Below are positions 22,913-30,177 of a stretch of DNA of 33,671 bases, piece by piece (the first letter of the stretch is position 1; each line of letters opens with the position of its first letter). The stretch comes from an uncultured Lachnospiraceae bacterium (GTDB lineage: Bacteria > Bacillota > Clostridia > Lachnospirales > Lachnospiraceae): contig CANQRW010000037.1 of NCBI GenBank assembly GCA_947626365.1, positions 1 to 33,671 on the forward strand. Reading direction: 5' to 3'. The notes under the pieces are model-generated. The model searched no databases, was not told the DNA's origin, and saw only the letters and a program-made list of their open reading frames with translations. A program made the translations under genes and the position numbers.

Positions 22913-22978
22913 GGGTGCAAAATCGGAAAACGGAGCAGTCCCCACAGCCGGAAAAAGGCTCAAAAAATGAAAAAATAA

Positions 22979-23031
22979 AACCGCAAAATCCGTGAAAAGG
23001 CTTATTTCCACGCATTTTAGCGGTTTTTTAT
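22979..23031 (+). terminator. Terminator at the element end
   Basis: A long stem (CCGC, AAAAT and CGTG pairing with CACG, ATTTT and GCGG, with one mismatch and one bulge) is followed by TTTTTTATTG. It ends transcription of the 333-residue gene just before the comM fragment. Because the comM stop (23,028) lies in it, element DNA supplies the new end of comM. Confidence 0.85.
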
Positions 23032-24137
23032 TGTATCAATTTCGTTGTTGCGATGTTAGCCGCGGCCACCAGCATGAAATCCGCAGGAAACTCATAACGG
23101 CCGCTGACCCTCGACAGCACGATCTTATGGCTTTCGAGCGGCTGACGGAGCAGCTCGATGGCATTCTTCGAAAATTCCGGCAATTCATCCAGAAACAGAA
23201 CACCGCCGCTGGCCAAAGACATTTCCCCCGGCATCGGCGATCTGCCCCCGCCTGTCAGCGCCTGGGCCGTCGCGGAATGATGCGGACTCCGAAACGGCCG
23301 CCTGGTCACAAACGGCTGCTCCTTCGGCAGCATTCCGCAGATGCTGTAGATCTTGGAAATCTCCAGCATCTCCTCCATCGTGCACGACGGCATGATCGTG
23401 GGGATCCGCTCCGCAATCATCGTCTTCCCCGTACCGGCCGGGCCGATCAGAAGGAGGTTATGGCGTCCCGCCACAGCCACCTCCGTAGCCCGCTTCACAA
23501 GTCCCTGCCCCTGCACGTCCTGATAATCGACGTCGTAGACCTCCCGCAGTACAGGCGGGGAAGGCGGGCCCGGACGCTCCTTTGGCGCTCCGGCGCCGGC
23601 GCCGTTTTCCTCCCTTCCGCATCCGGTTCGTCCGTTCACCCGCACGATCAGCTCACGGATATGCCCGATCCCGATGATGGAAAGTCCCGGTATCATCCGT
23701 CCCTCCTTCACGTTCTCAAGCGGCAGATAGCAGACGCTCTTCCCGCAGCGCTTGGCCTCGATCACCATGGGAAGAATGCCCCGAACCGGCTTCACGACGC
23801 CGTCCAGCCCCAGTTCCCCGATCAGCACCGCATCATGAAGCCGTTCCCAGTCAAGCGCCTGATGCGCGCCGAGAACCGCGGCCGCGATGGGCAGATCAAA
23901 CCCGGTTCCGCTCTTATGTACATCCGCGGGCGACAGATTCACCGTCACCTTCTTCGGCGGAAAGCGGAACCCGGCGTTCTTAAGCGCGGTCCGCACCCGG
24001 TCCTGCGCCTCCCGCACCTCCGGCGCCAGCGCGCCGACCATAACAAAACCAGGCAGACCCTCCTGCACGTCCGCCTCCACATGGACAAGACAGCCTTCTA
24101 CCCCCAGAAGGCCGATTCCACACACTTTACTAAACAA
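23028..24137 (-). pseudogene. comM: ComM/YifB Mg-chelatase-like ATPase, 3' end removed by insertion
   Basis: The first 361 codons match ComM/YifB, a hexameric AAA+ helicase with a Lon-like N-terminal domain that aids branch migration in DNA uptake. Visible are MFSKVCGIGLLG, Walker A GPAGTGKT (232-239) and Walker B VLFLDELPEF (313-322). The family then has AANPCPCG; here the frame reads AAN followed by IATTKLIQ and stop. About 140 C-terminal residues (sensor motifs and the zinc-like Cys block) are missing. The start is TTG 24137 behind GAGGAGGAACG. The displaced 3' part should lie at the other end of the element. Confidence 0.88.
23045..23063. other. Right attachment junction in comM
   Basis: On the minus strand comM sequence GCGGCTAAC (23,063-23,055) passes into unrelated ATCGCAACAACG. 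The crossover therefore lies at about 23,054-23,060. The target is the codons for Ala-Asn just before Pro-Cys-Pro-Cys. Without the other end the exact core cannot be fixed. Confidence 0.7.
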
Positions 24138-24220
24138 CGTTCCTCCTCGCGACTCTCCAATGCGCGGGATCCGATGCGATACGCACCAATCAGACTTTCA
24201 GAATATCTCTGACAGAATTA

Positions 24221-26269
24221 TCATACCTGATCCGGCCCAAAAACGCAAGCACTTTCTTCCGGCGCGCTTCCCGCGCGCCCGGTCTCCGTCCAAACCCCAT
24301 ACCAATCGAGACACGCCTGATGCCAGACCTCCCAGGCCTGTCCATACGCGCGCCGCAGACTTTCCATATCCCGCAGACTCTCCATATCGTTTTCACCGGC
24401 CGCCTCTCCTGTGGCCCACCGGCCGTATTCGCTCTCCCGCGCCTCCTTAAGCCGCGCAAAGCTCTCCTCCGCGGCGCGGTCAGCCCGCGCAAGCGCCTCT
24501 GCCGCCAGGCGCATCCGCCAGTCCGCATATGCCTCCTCCTCCGGAATCTCGCGGAGGCGATGTCTCTCCGCCCTGGGCACCGCCCGAAGATCCGCAACCA
24601 GCGCCGCGTCCTCCGCGGCCACACAGGCCGGAATCGTATCCTGCGCCATTCCTCTGCGCTGCCGCTCGAGATAATGTTCATAGCCGAACGGATAATACAT
24701 CGCTTTCCCATTCTCAAAAATCAGCATACAGTCCGCCACCTGCCGCAGGAAATAGCGGTCGTGGGACACAAACAGGATCGTCCCTTCGTAAGCCCGAAAG
24801 GCCGACTCCATCGTCTCCTTGGCCTGAATATCCATATGGTTTGTCGGCTCATCCAGAATCAGGAAATTCGGCCGGCTCTGCAGTAGCTCCGCGAGCACCA
24901 GTCTGGCCTTCTCGCCGCCGGAGAGGGCTGAAACCTTCGTCTGCGCCGCCCTGCCGCCGAACAGAAACGCCCCCAGGATCTGCCGCACCTCCTTCTCCGT
25001 AAGCGCCGGGAAGCAGTCATGGAAATGCTCCGCCACGCTCTTTTCCGAAACAATCTCCGCCGAGTGCTGGTCAAAATATCCGACTGTCACATGCGGACCC
25101 GTTTTCAGGCTCCCCGAAAGCGGCGGAAGATACCCTGCCGCCGTCTTTAAAAATGTGCTCTTGCCCACCCCGTTGGGCCCCAGTATCCCTACCTTCTGCC
25201 CTCTGCGGATCCTCACGCCAATCTCCAAAAGCGGCGTTTCATATCCGATTTTCAGATGCTCCGCCTCCACTACCCATTTGCCGCCCAAAGCGGCCGGCGT
25301 GATCGGCCCGGTAAAAAGATGGACGTCGTCCGCCTCCGGCTTCTCCAACAGGACAGTCCGTTCCAAAAGCGTCTTCCTGGAGCGCGCAAAGGCGGCCTTC
25401 GCGGGCTTATGCTTAAACCGCTCGATCAACTCCGTCAGCCTGGCGATCTCCGCCTGCTGCTGCTCATACGCCTTCTGCGCAAGCCGGATCCGCTTCACCT
25501 TCTCCTGGCGGTAATGCGTATAACTGCCGGGATAGCGCGTCAGGCGGCCCCCGGACAGTTCGTAAATCACGTCCGCCGTCTGATCCAAAAAGAAGCGGTC
25601 ATGGCTGACCAGGACAATCGCGCTGGGATAGCTCTGGATATACCGCTCCAGCCACTCCACGGCCTCCAGGTCCAGATGGTTCGTCGGCTCATCCAAAAGC
25701 AGTATATCCGGCTTTTGAAGGAGCAGCCGTATCATCATAATCTTTGTCTGCTCTCCTCCGGAAAACTCGCCGAGACGGCGGCATTTATCCGCCTTGTCAA
25801 AGCCGAATCCGGTAAAAAGGCGGTCGTATTCCTTCTCATAATCGTAGCGTCCGCGGGAATAGAGATCCGTATCCCCGGCGTCCCGCGAGCCGTCTCCCGA
25901 GGTTTGCGCGCTGCGACCATCCATTTCCCAGCCGTCCCCGGCGCCGGACTCCCGCGGCAAAGCCGCACTCCGGCCGGGGCAGCCGGCCAGCAGGATTTCC
26001 TCGACGGTCTGATCCCGCTCCCCGGGATACGCCTGCTGCCGCAGCATACCGATGGTCAGGCGTCTGGAAGCCGAAAGGCCGGGGCCCACCCGCTTATCGT
26101 CCCGGTCCAGCTCAAGCTCCCCGGCCAAAAGGCGCAAAAGGGTCGTCTTACCAGCGCCGTTGCGGCCGACCACAGCGATCTTCTCATTTCCTTTTATTTC
26201 AAAATCAATGTGGGAAAGGACAGTCTTCCCTCCCAGGGACAGCGTCCCGTCCGTAATCTGATACAGCAT
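24221..26269 (-). CDS. ABC-F family ATPase
   Basis: A 682-residue soluble ABC-F protein: two ATPase domains, no membrane part, acting on the ribosome (translation factor or antibiotic protection). First domain: Walker A GRNGAGKT (35-42), signature FSGGEQTK, Walker B ILLLDEPTNHLDLE. A linker (QEKVKRIRLAQKAYEQQQAE) follows. Second domain: Walker A GPNGVGKS, signature LSGGEKAR, Walker B FLILDEPTNHMDIQ. The C-terminal ~130 residues after HYLERQRRG are extra, helical and Ala/Arg/Glu-rich. The start is ATG 26269 with GGGTGG upstream; the frame extends to 26329. Subclass cannot be assigned by eye. Confidence 0.92.
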   Translation of the reverse strand: MLYQITDGTLSLGGKTVLSHIDFEIKGNEKIAVVGRNGAGKTTLLRLLAGELELDRDDKRVGPGLSASRRLTIGMLRQQAYPGERDQTVEEILLAGCPGRSAALPRESGAGDGWEMDGRSAQTSGDGSRDAGDTDLYSRGRYDYEKEYDRLFTGFGFDKADKCRRLGEFSGGEQTKIMMIRLLLQKPDILLLDEPTNHLDLEAVEWLERYIQSYPSAIVLVSHDRFFLDQTADVIYELSGGRLTRYPGSYTHYRQEKVKRIRLAQKAYEQQQAEIARLTELIERFKHKPAKAAFARSRKTLLERTVLLEKPEADDVHLFTGPITPAALGGKWVVEAEHLKIGYETPLLEIGVRIRRGQKVGILGPNGVGKSTFLKTAAGYLPPLSGSLKTGPHVTVGYFDQHSAEIVSEKSVAEHFHDCFPALTEKEVRQILGAFLFGGRAAQTKVSALSGGEKARLVLAELLQSRPNFLILDEPTNHMDIQAKETMESAFRAYEGTILFVSHDRYFLRQVADCMLIFENGKAMYYPFGYEHYLERQRRGMAQDTIPACVAAEDAALVADLRAVPRAERHRLREIPEEEAYADWRMRLAAEALARADRAAEESFARLKEARESEYGRWATGEAAGENDMESLRDMESLRRAYGQAWEVWHQACLDWYGVWTETGRAGSAPEESACVFGPDQV

Positions 26270-26362
26270 ATGCCCACCCTGAACTGCCGTAAAATGCGCC
26301 TGCGGTTTTCGCACCGCCCGTTTCTTCATCTGCAGTGTAGCACATTTTTATCAATTCTGCCA

Positions 26363-26516
26363 GGGCCTATCCGTATCTCTGCCAAGGCTTGTCCGTATTT
26401 CTTTCTGCGCTTGTTCACATTTCTTTCAGCGCTTGTCCGCATTTCTTTCAGTGCTTGTTCGCATTTCTTCCAGCGCCTGTCTGCATTTCTTTCAGCGTTT
26501 ATCCGCATTTTCGAAG
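26363..26516. repeat. Seven-copy 22-bp tandem repeat
   Basis: Seven imperfect copies of a 22-bp unit (consensus GCGCTTGTCCGCATTTCTTT plus CA) run head to tail at 26,363, 26,385, 26,407, 26,429, 26,451, 26,473 and 26,495. The last is degenerate at its 3' end. It occupies the divergent promoter region between the ABC-F gene and the coat genes. A minus-strand frame of 60 codons crosses it but has no ribosome site. Confidence 0.9.
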
Positions 26517-26602
26517 GTTTCGCTTATAATCGCCGCCGTTTCTGCGCATATTAAGAGCGAAGGCTAAGGCCTGCAAAATTGAATGAAACAGGAGGAACCG
26601 AC

Positions 26603-26776
26603 ATGAGTCCGAAAGAACTGTCCTATATCGAGGACGCGCTGAGCCACGAGAGTTTTCTGAAGAATCAATGTACCGACGCGATCCGCAGTCTGCAGGATCC
26701 GGAGCTGAGAAGCTGTGTGGAGGAGATCCAGCAGAAGCATCAGCAGATATTCAACGATTTCTACAACCTGATCTGA
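26603..26776 (+). CDS. Small spore-coat-associated protein
   Basis: A 57-residue helical protein (MSPKELSYIEDALSHESF...) starting behind GGAGGAACCGAC. Sequence and position directly before a CotF-type gene suggest that it belongs to the spore coat protein group of clostridia, in which short helical partners are paired with CotF. No enzyme motif. The frame opens earlier, at 26579, without a better site. A sporulation-type -10 (CATATTAA near 26,549) may drive the pair; this is only suggestive. Confidence 0.75.
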   Translation: MSPKELSYIEDALSHESFLKNQCTDAIRSLQDPELRSCVEEIQQKHQQIFNDFYNLI

Positions 26777-26789
26777 GGAGGGAATGAAC

Positions 26790-27038
26790 ATGGACGACAA
26801 ATGCATCATGGAAAATCTGCTCTTGACCACCAAGGGCGTATGCGATCTGTACCTGCACGGAACGATCGAATCTTCGACGCAGAATGTGCACCAGACATTC
26901 GACAGGGCGCTGGACGACAGCCTTTGCATACAGGACGACATCTACCGTAAGATGTCCGCAAAGGGATGGTACGCAACGGAGAACGCAGAGATGGAAAAAA
27001 TCCAGAAGGTGAAGAACCAGTTCGCGGGACAGCAGTAG
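26790..27038 (+). CDS. CotF-family spore coat protein
   Basis: An 82-residue protein of the Coat F family (ferritin-like helical bundle): MDDKCIMENLLLTTKGVCDLY, the SSTQNVHQTFDRALDDSL helix and DIYRKMSAKGWY, all typical of CotF. It is deposited in the spore coat and points to a spore-forming host. The ATG at 26790 has GGAGG eight bases upstream; ATG 26784 is too close to that site. It follows the small coat gene by 13 bases, and a terminator follows it. Confidence 0.88.
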   Translation: MDDKCIMENLLLTTKGVCDLYLHGTIESSTQNVHQTFDRALDDSLCIQDDIYRKMSAKGWYATENAEMEKIQKVKNQFAGQQ

Positions 27039-27046
27039 ACAAGCGA

Positions 27047-27089
27047 GGCCGTATCCAGGAAAACGAAAACCCGGATGCGGCCGTTTTTT
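27047..27089 (+). terminator. Terminator after the coat genes
   Basis: GGCCGTATCC (27,047-27,056) and GGATGCGGCC (27,073-27,082) form a 10-bp stem (one T-G pair) followed by GTTTTTTG. Confidence 0.85.
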
Positions 27090-27090
27090 G

Positions 27091-27138
27091 GACGTAATAC
27101 AGAAAGCACGCTGCTGGTACCCTTTTTGCATGGAAATA
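27091..27138 (+). repeat. 48-bp conserved-end element, copy X
   Basis: It begins GACGTAATACA and ends TGCATGGAAATA. The same 11- and 12-base ends, in inverted orientation and with an equal 25-base middle, form copy Y at 30,099-30,146. The middles match at only about half of their positions. Copy X lies between the coat terminator and the stop of the EamA gene. Confidence 0.7.
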
Positions 27139-28023
27139 TTATCCCTGTCGCGGAAGCTGCGCGAGGATGACAGCCGCAAAGACCAGAACGCAGCCGGTCA
27201 GCTCCCGCAGCGAAAGCTTCTGGTGCAGGACGATCCAGCCGGCGAGGAGAGAAAAGACCGATTCCAGGCTCATAAGGAGAGAAGCTATCGTGGGATCCGT
27301 GTCTTTCTGGGCGACGATCTGAAGGGTGTAGGCGACGCCGCAGGACAAAACCCCGGCATAGAGAATCGGGGACGCCGCGGCAAGGATGGCGGACAGGCGC
27401 GGGGTCTCAAAGAGGAACGCCAGGACGGCGGACAAAATCCCGGCAGTAAAAAACTGCACGCAGGAAATCAGAAGCCCATTGGCCCTCGGCGAGACACGGT
27501 CGATCACCAGGATATGGACCGTGAAGCTGAGCGCGCAGAAAAACAGGCAGATATCGCCTCGGTTCACCGTAAAGCTCTCGGTGACGCACAGAAGATACAT
27601 GCCGACCGTCGCCAGGGCTACGCCGAACCACACCAGCTTCGGAATACGTTTCTTCATAAAAAAGCCGCAGACCGGAACCAGCACAATATAGAGCGCCGTA
27701 ATAAATCCGCTCTTCCCGACCGTCGTCATGGAAATACCGATCTGCTGGAAGCTGCTGGCCACGAAAAGGATAACGCCGCAGGCCAGCCCTCCCTTGACGC
27801 CCTCGCGCACGCCGAACGTCTGGTCCGGATGCTCTTTCCTGCATACGGACGCAAGGACACAGACCACAGGTACAAGCGACAGCCCTCCGATCAGGAAGCG
27901 CGACATATTAAACGTAAACGCCCCTACATAGTCCATGCCCACGCTCTGGGCCACGAACGCGGTTCCCCATATAAAGGCCGTCAAAAGCAGCAGGAGATTG
28001 CTGCGCATCCTTTTTGTATTCAT
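27139..28023 (-). CDS. EamA/DMT-family permease
   Basis: A 294-residue drug/metabolite transporter of the EamA type with about ten transmembrane helices in two repeated halves; each half carries a typical EamA pattern (LLLLLTAFIWGTAFVAQ at the start, and the ALSFTVHILVIDRVS/SLLMSLESVFSLLAGWIVL segments). The substrate cannot be inferred; family members export amino acids or metabolites. The start ATG at 28023 overlaps the stop of the ApbE gene (ATGA). The open frame extends upstream to 28083. Confidence 0.9.
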   Translation of the reverse strand: MNTKRMRSNLLLLLTAFIWGTAFVAQSVGMDYVGAFTFNMSRFLIGGLSLVPVVCVLASVCRKEHPDQTFGVREGVKGGLACGVILFVASSFQQIGISMTTVGKSGFITALYIVLVPVCGFFMKKRIPKLVWFGVALATVGMYLLCVTESFTVNRGDICLFFCALSFTVHILVIDRVSPRANGLLISCVQFFTAGILSAVLAFLFETPRLSAILAAASPILYAGVLSCGVAYTLQIVAQKDTDPTIASLLMSLESVFSLLAGWIVLHQKLSLRELTGCVLVFAAVILAQLPRQG

Positions 28024-29153
28024 GATTTCTCGTAAGCGGCAAAACCGCTGCTCCTTTCCTCGCTTCCGTCCGGATAGATCCACAGCGCCTCCACGCCCTC
28101 CAGGCTCTCAATCAGCGCCAGGCCGTCCTCGATTTCCATATTAAATACGGCCGTGGACAATCCGTCCGCCAGACCGGAGTCCCCGCAAAGAATCGTCACG
28201 GACGCATACCGGTTCCAGGGTGCCAGAAGCTCTGGATGAATGATATGGTGATACCGGACGCCGTCCGCCTCATAATAGCGCTGATAGGTTCCGCTGGTCA
28301 CCAGCGCGCCTCCGGTCAGCTCCACGGTGTGAAGATAGGCGCCTCCGTCTCCGTCCGGATCCTGGACGCCCACAGTCCACGCTTCCCCGTCCGCCGCGCC
28401 GCCTCCAAAAAGGCCCAAAAGCCCTTTCTGTTCCGGCTTCGCGCCGATTGTGCGCACATTGCCGCCCACGTTCAGCATGGCGCTCGTCAGGCCGTCCTCC
28501 TGCAGTTTCCTGCACACCATCTCCGCCGCGTAGCCCTTGGCCACCGCTCCCACATCCAGCCGCATCTCTGGATCCGCCAGATAAACAGTACCGGCTTCGC
28601 GGTCGATCTTAAGGTCCGCAATATCCATATGCGCGCCGGCCTCCTCCAAAAGCCCGGCTGGCGGAACCTGCGCCCGCTGCGGATCGGCAAGGGCAGCCTC
28701 GCGGTACTCGTGCCACACGGAAAGAACGCTCCCCATCGCCACATTGACGGCGCCCCCGGTCTGCCCGCAGAGATCGACGGCCTCCTCCAAAAGCCCAATG
28801 ATCCGCCCGTCCACCTGCACGGGCTCCACCCCCGCGTTGTCATTGATTGTCTTAATGTTATTTATTCCTTCATAGTCATGATAAATATCATAAAGCCGGT
28901 GGTATTCGGCCAGCTCCCCGTACATCTCCCCGGCATAGCGGTCAAACGTCTCCTGATCCGGCGCATATCCGGTAAACACCGTCACCGTGTCAAACAGATC
29001 GAAATACTGGGCGCTGTACCTCTCCAGACGCTGCCCGCGAAGTCCCGCGCAGCCGCACAGCACCAGACACAAAGCTGCGGCAAAGCATACCAGGAGCCGC
29101 CTGCCGCATACCGCCCTGCTGCCGTGCCATCTCATTTCTCCATACGGATTCAT
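28020..29153 (-). CDS. ApbE-family FMN transferase lipoprotein
   Basis: A 377-residue ApbE-type flavin transferase anchored to the membrane. The N-terminus has a lipoprotein signal (basic start, LLVCFAAALCLVLCGCAG with the lipid-receiving Cys). The mature part has FDLFDTVTVFTGY, the LDVGAVAKGYAAE and NVGGNVRTIG flavin-binding strands, and GGALVTSGTYQRYY with the HHIIHPELLAPW segment conserved in ApbE. It attaches FMN to threonine residues of flavoproteins such as Rnf/Nqr subunits. The start chosen is MNPYGEM at 29153, with a GGAAACGATAGGG site; the frame opens at 29234. Confidence 0.92.
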   Translation of the reverse strand: MNPYGEMRWHGSRAVCGRRLLVCFAAALCLVLCGCAGLRGQRLERYSAQYFDLFDTVTVFTGYAPDQETFDRYAGEMYGELAEYHRLYDIYHDYEGINNIKTINDNAGVEPVQVDGRIIGLLEEAVDLCGQTGGAVNVAMGSVLSVWHEYREAALADPQRAQVPPAGLLEEAGAHMDIADLKIDREAGTVYLADPEMRLDVGAVAKGYAAEMVCRKLQEDGLTSAMLNVGGNVRTIGAKPEQKGLLGLFGGGAADGEAWTVGVQDPDGDGGAYLHTVELTGGALVTSGTYQRYYEADGVRYHHIIHPELLAPWNRYASVTILCGDSGLADGLSTAVFNMEIEDGLALIESLEGVEALWIYPDGSEERSSGFAAYEKS

Positions 29154-29307
29154 CCCTATCGTTTCCTCGTTTCGGCTCTCTCTTCTCCCATTCGTGACAG
29201 AAACCAGTCTATCACATCCGCCCGTTCCTTTCAACCGCTACTTTCCATTCTGAATTCAGGGAAAATTATTAACAATTTGGAAATTTCTTAACATTTTCGA
29301 AACACCC

Positions 29308-29336
29308 TTGTTTGCTAATCGCAATCGTGCTATAAT
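29308..29336 (+). promoter_or_regulatory. Promoter of the PAP2 gene
   Basis: TTGTTT (29,308-29,313), a 17-base spacer and a perfect TATAAT (29,331-29,336). The transcript should start near 29,343, about 30 bases before the ATG. Confidence 0.8.
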
Positions 29337-29371
29337 GCAGGATTAGAAAATCTTTGATGAAGGTGGGGGTC

Positions 29372-30031
29372 ATGAAAAAACTGATTCAGAAATACAGACA
29401 CGCCTGGGTGGCCGTCTATTTTCTGCTCTATGGGCCTTGGTTCATCTGGCTGGAGCATACGGTAACCCGGGATTTTCATGTCATACACACAGAGATTGAC
29501 GATATGATTCCGTTTTCCGAATATTTTATCGTACCATATCTGCTGTGGTTTGTATATATGTTCGGCGTCGTAATGTATTTCTTCTTTAAGAACAAGCACG
29601 ATTTTTACCGGGTCTGCGCTTACCTGTTCAGCGGGATGACCATTTGCCTGATGATCTGCACCGTTTTCCACAACGGCACGGACATGCGTCCGGCAATCGA
29701 CCCGCAGAAAAACGTATTCACCTGGCTGGTGTCCATGCTTCAAAGCATCGATACCTCGACCAATATTTTCCCGAGCATCCACGTTTTTGACTCGGTGGCC
29801 GCCCATGTGGCCGTCATGAAGAGCGAGGATCTGGGAAAACATCCGCACCTGCAGAAAATGTCTCTGGTGCTCTGCGTTCTGATCTGTGCGTCAACCGTCT
29901 TTTTAAAACAGCACTCTGTCGTGGATGTGATGGGCGCGCTGGTACTTGCCTACATCCTCTATCCGGTGGCCTACGGTTCTTCGACCTACGCCATCAGCGA
30001 GAGGAGATACCGCAGGAAAGCGCTCGGCTGA
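29372..30031 (+). CDS. PAP2-family membrane phosphatase
   Basis: A 219-residue integral membrane protein with about five to six helices and the PAP2 phosphatase signature: NIFPSIHVFDS (about 138-148; PS-I-H in place of PSGH) and a KQHSVVDVMGA stretch (about 190-200), which carries the S-x-H-x-x-x-D-like catalytic His. PAP2 members in Firmicutes act on lipid phosphates or transfer inositol-phosphate groups; the substrate here is open. The start is ATG 29372, with GGTGGGGGTC upstream; the frame opens at 29354. It is followed by a bidirectional terminator. Confidence 0.85.
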   Translation: MKKLIQKYRHAWVAVYFLLYGPWFIWLEHTVTRDFHVIHTEIDDMIPFSEYFIVPYLLWFVYMFGVVMYFFFKNKHDFYRVCAYLFSGMTICLMICTVFHNGTDMRPAIDPQKNVFTWLVSMLQSIDTSTNIFPSIHVFDSVAAHVAVMKSEDLGKHPHLQKMSLVLCVLICASTVFLKQHSVVDVMGALVLAYILYPVAYGSSTYAISERRYRRKALG

Positions 30032-30058
30032 CAATGAAAGCTTGCTGATGTAAAAAGG

Positions 30059-30094
30059 CCCCCTTCCTCCGGCATCACAGCCGCGGGAAGGGGG
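30059..30094. terminator. Bidirectional terminator between the PAP2 and galT genes
   Basis: CCCCCTTCC (30,059-30,067) and GGAAGGGGG (30,086-30,094) form a perfect nine-bp stem. The plus strand continues TTCGTATTT and the minus strand CCTTTTTACA, so it can end the PAP2 transcript and the opposing galT transcript. Confidence 0.75.
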
Positions 30095-30098
30095 TTCG

Positions 30099-30146
30099 TA
30101 TTTCCATGCAAACGGAGCGCCAGTGACGCTCCGTTTGTATTACGTC
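30099..30146 (-). repeat. 48-bp conserved-end element, copy Y
   Basis: Read on the minus strand it begins GACGTAATACA and ends TGCATGGAAATA, as in copy X. Its middle contains an 11-bp perfect inverted repeat (CAAACGGAGCG/CGCTCCGTTTG, 30,109-30,137). Copies X and Y flank a 3-kb segment in inverted orientation. Confidence 0.7.
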
Positions 30147-30177
30147 AGTATGCCAAATCTCTTCCGGGCGCGCCGCG

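Larger units (their letters stand above)
1..23054. mobile_element. Right part of an integrated phage-like element inserted in comM
   Basis: Everything from the left edge to about 23,054 is read as one integrated element. The right boundary is where the comM frame (minus strand) stops matching its family: it runs intact to Ala-Ala-Asn at 23,055-23,063, then reads an unrelated tail and a stop. The content fits: a clostridial-phage replication operon on the minus strand from 11.8 kb to 0.2 kb, then cargo genes, then the junction. The left end, integrase, structural genes and the 3' part of comM are not in the window, so it could be a prophage, a degraded prophage or an integrative element that captured phage replication genes. 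The AT-rich 19.3-21.6 kb stretch looks like a separately acquired insert. Confidence 0.75.

Noticed and set aside
22992-24212. Plus-strand frame of about 400 codons across the comM junction
   Set aside because: It is antisense to comM; its Arg/His-rich composition is typical of a shadow frame in GC-rich DNA.
26326-26508. 60-codon frame across the 22-bp repeats
   Set aside because: The period is not a multiple of three, there is no ribosome binding site, and it is explained by the repeat.
26363-26516. CRISPR array
   Set aside because: The 22-bp units are directly adjacent with no spacers, and no cas genes are present.
25256-26554. Long plus-strand frame of about 430 codons
   Set aside because: It lies opposite the ABC-F gene and the tandem repeats, with no family motif and no ribosome site.
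28236-29291. Long plus-strand frame of about 350 codons
   Set aside because: It is the antisense shadow of the ApbE gene; the minus-strand protein has a full set of family motifs.
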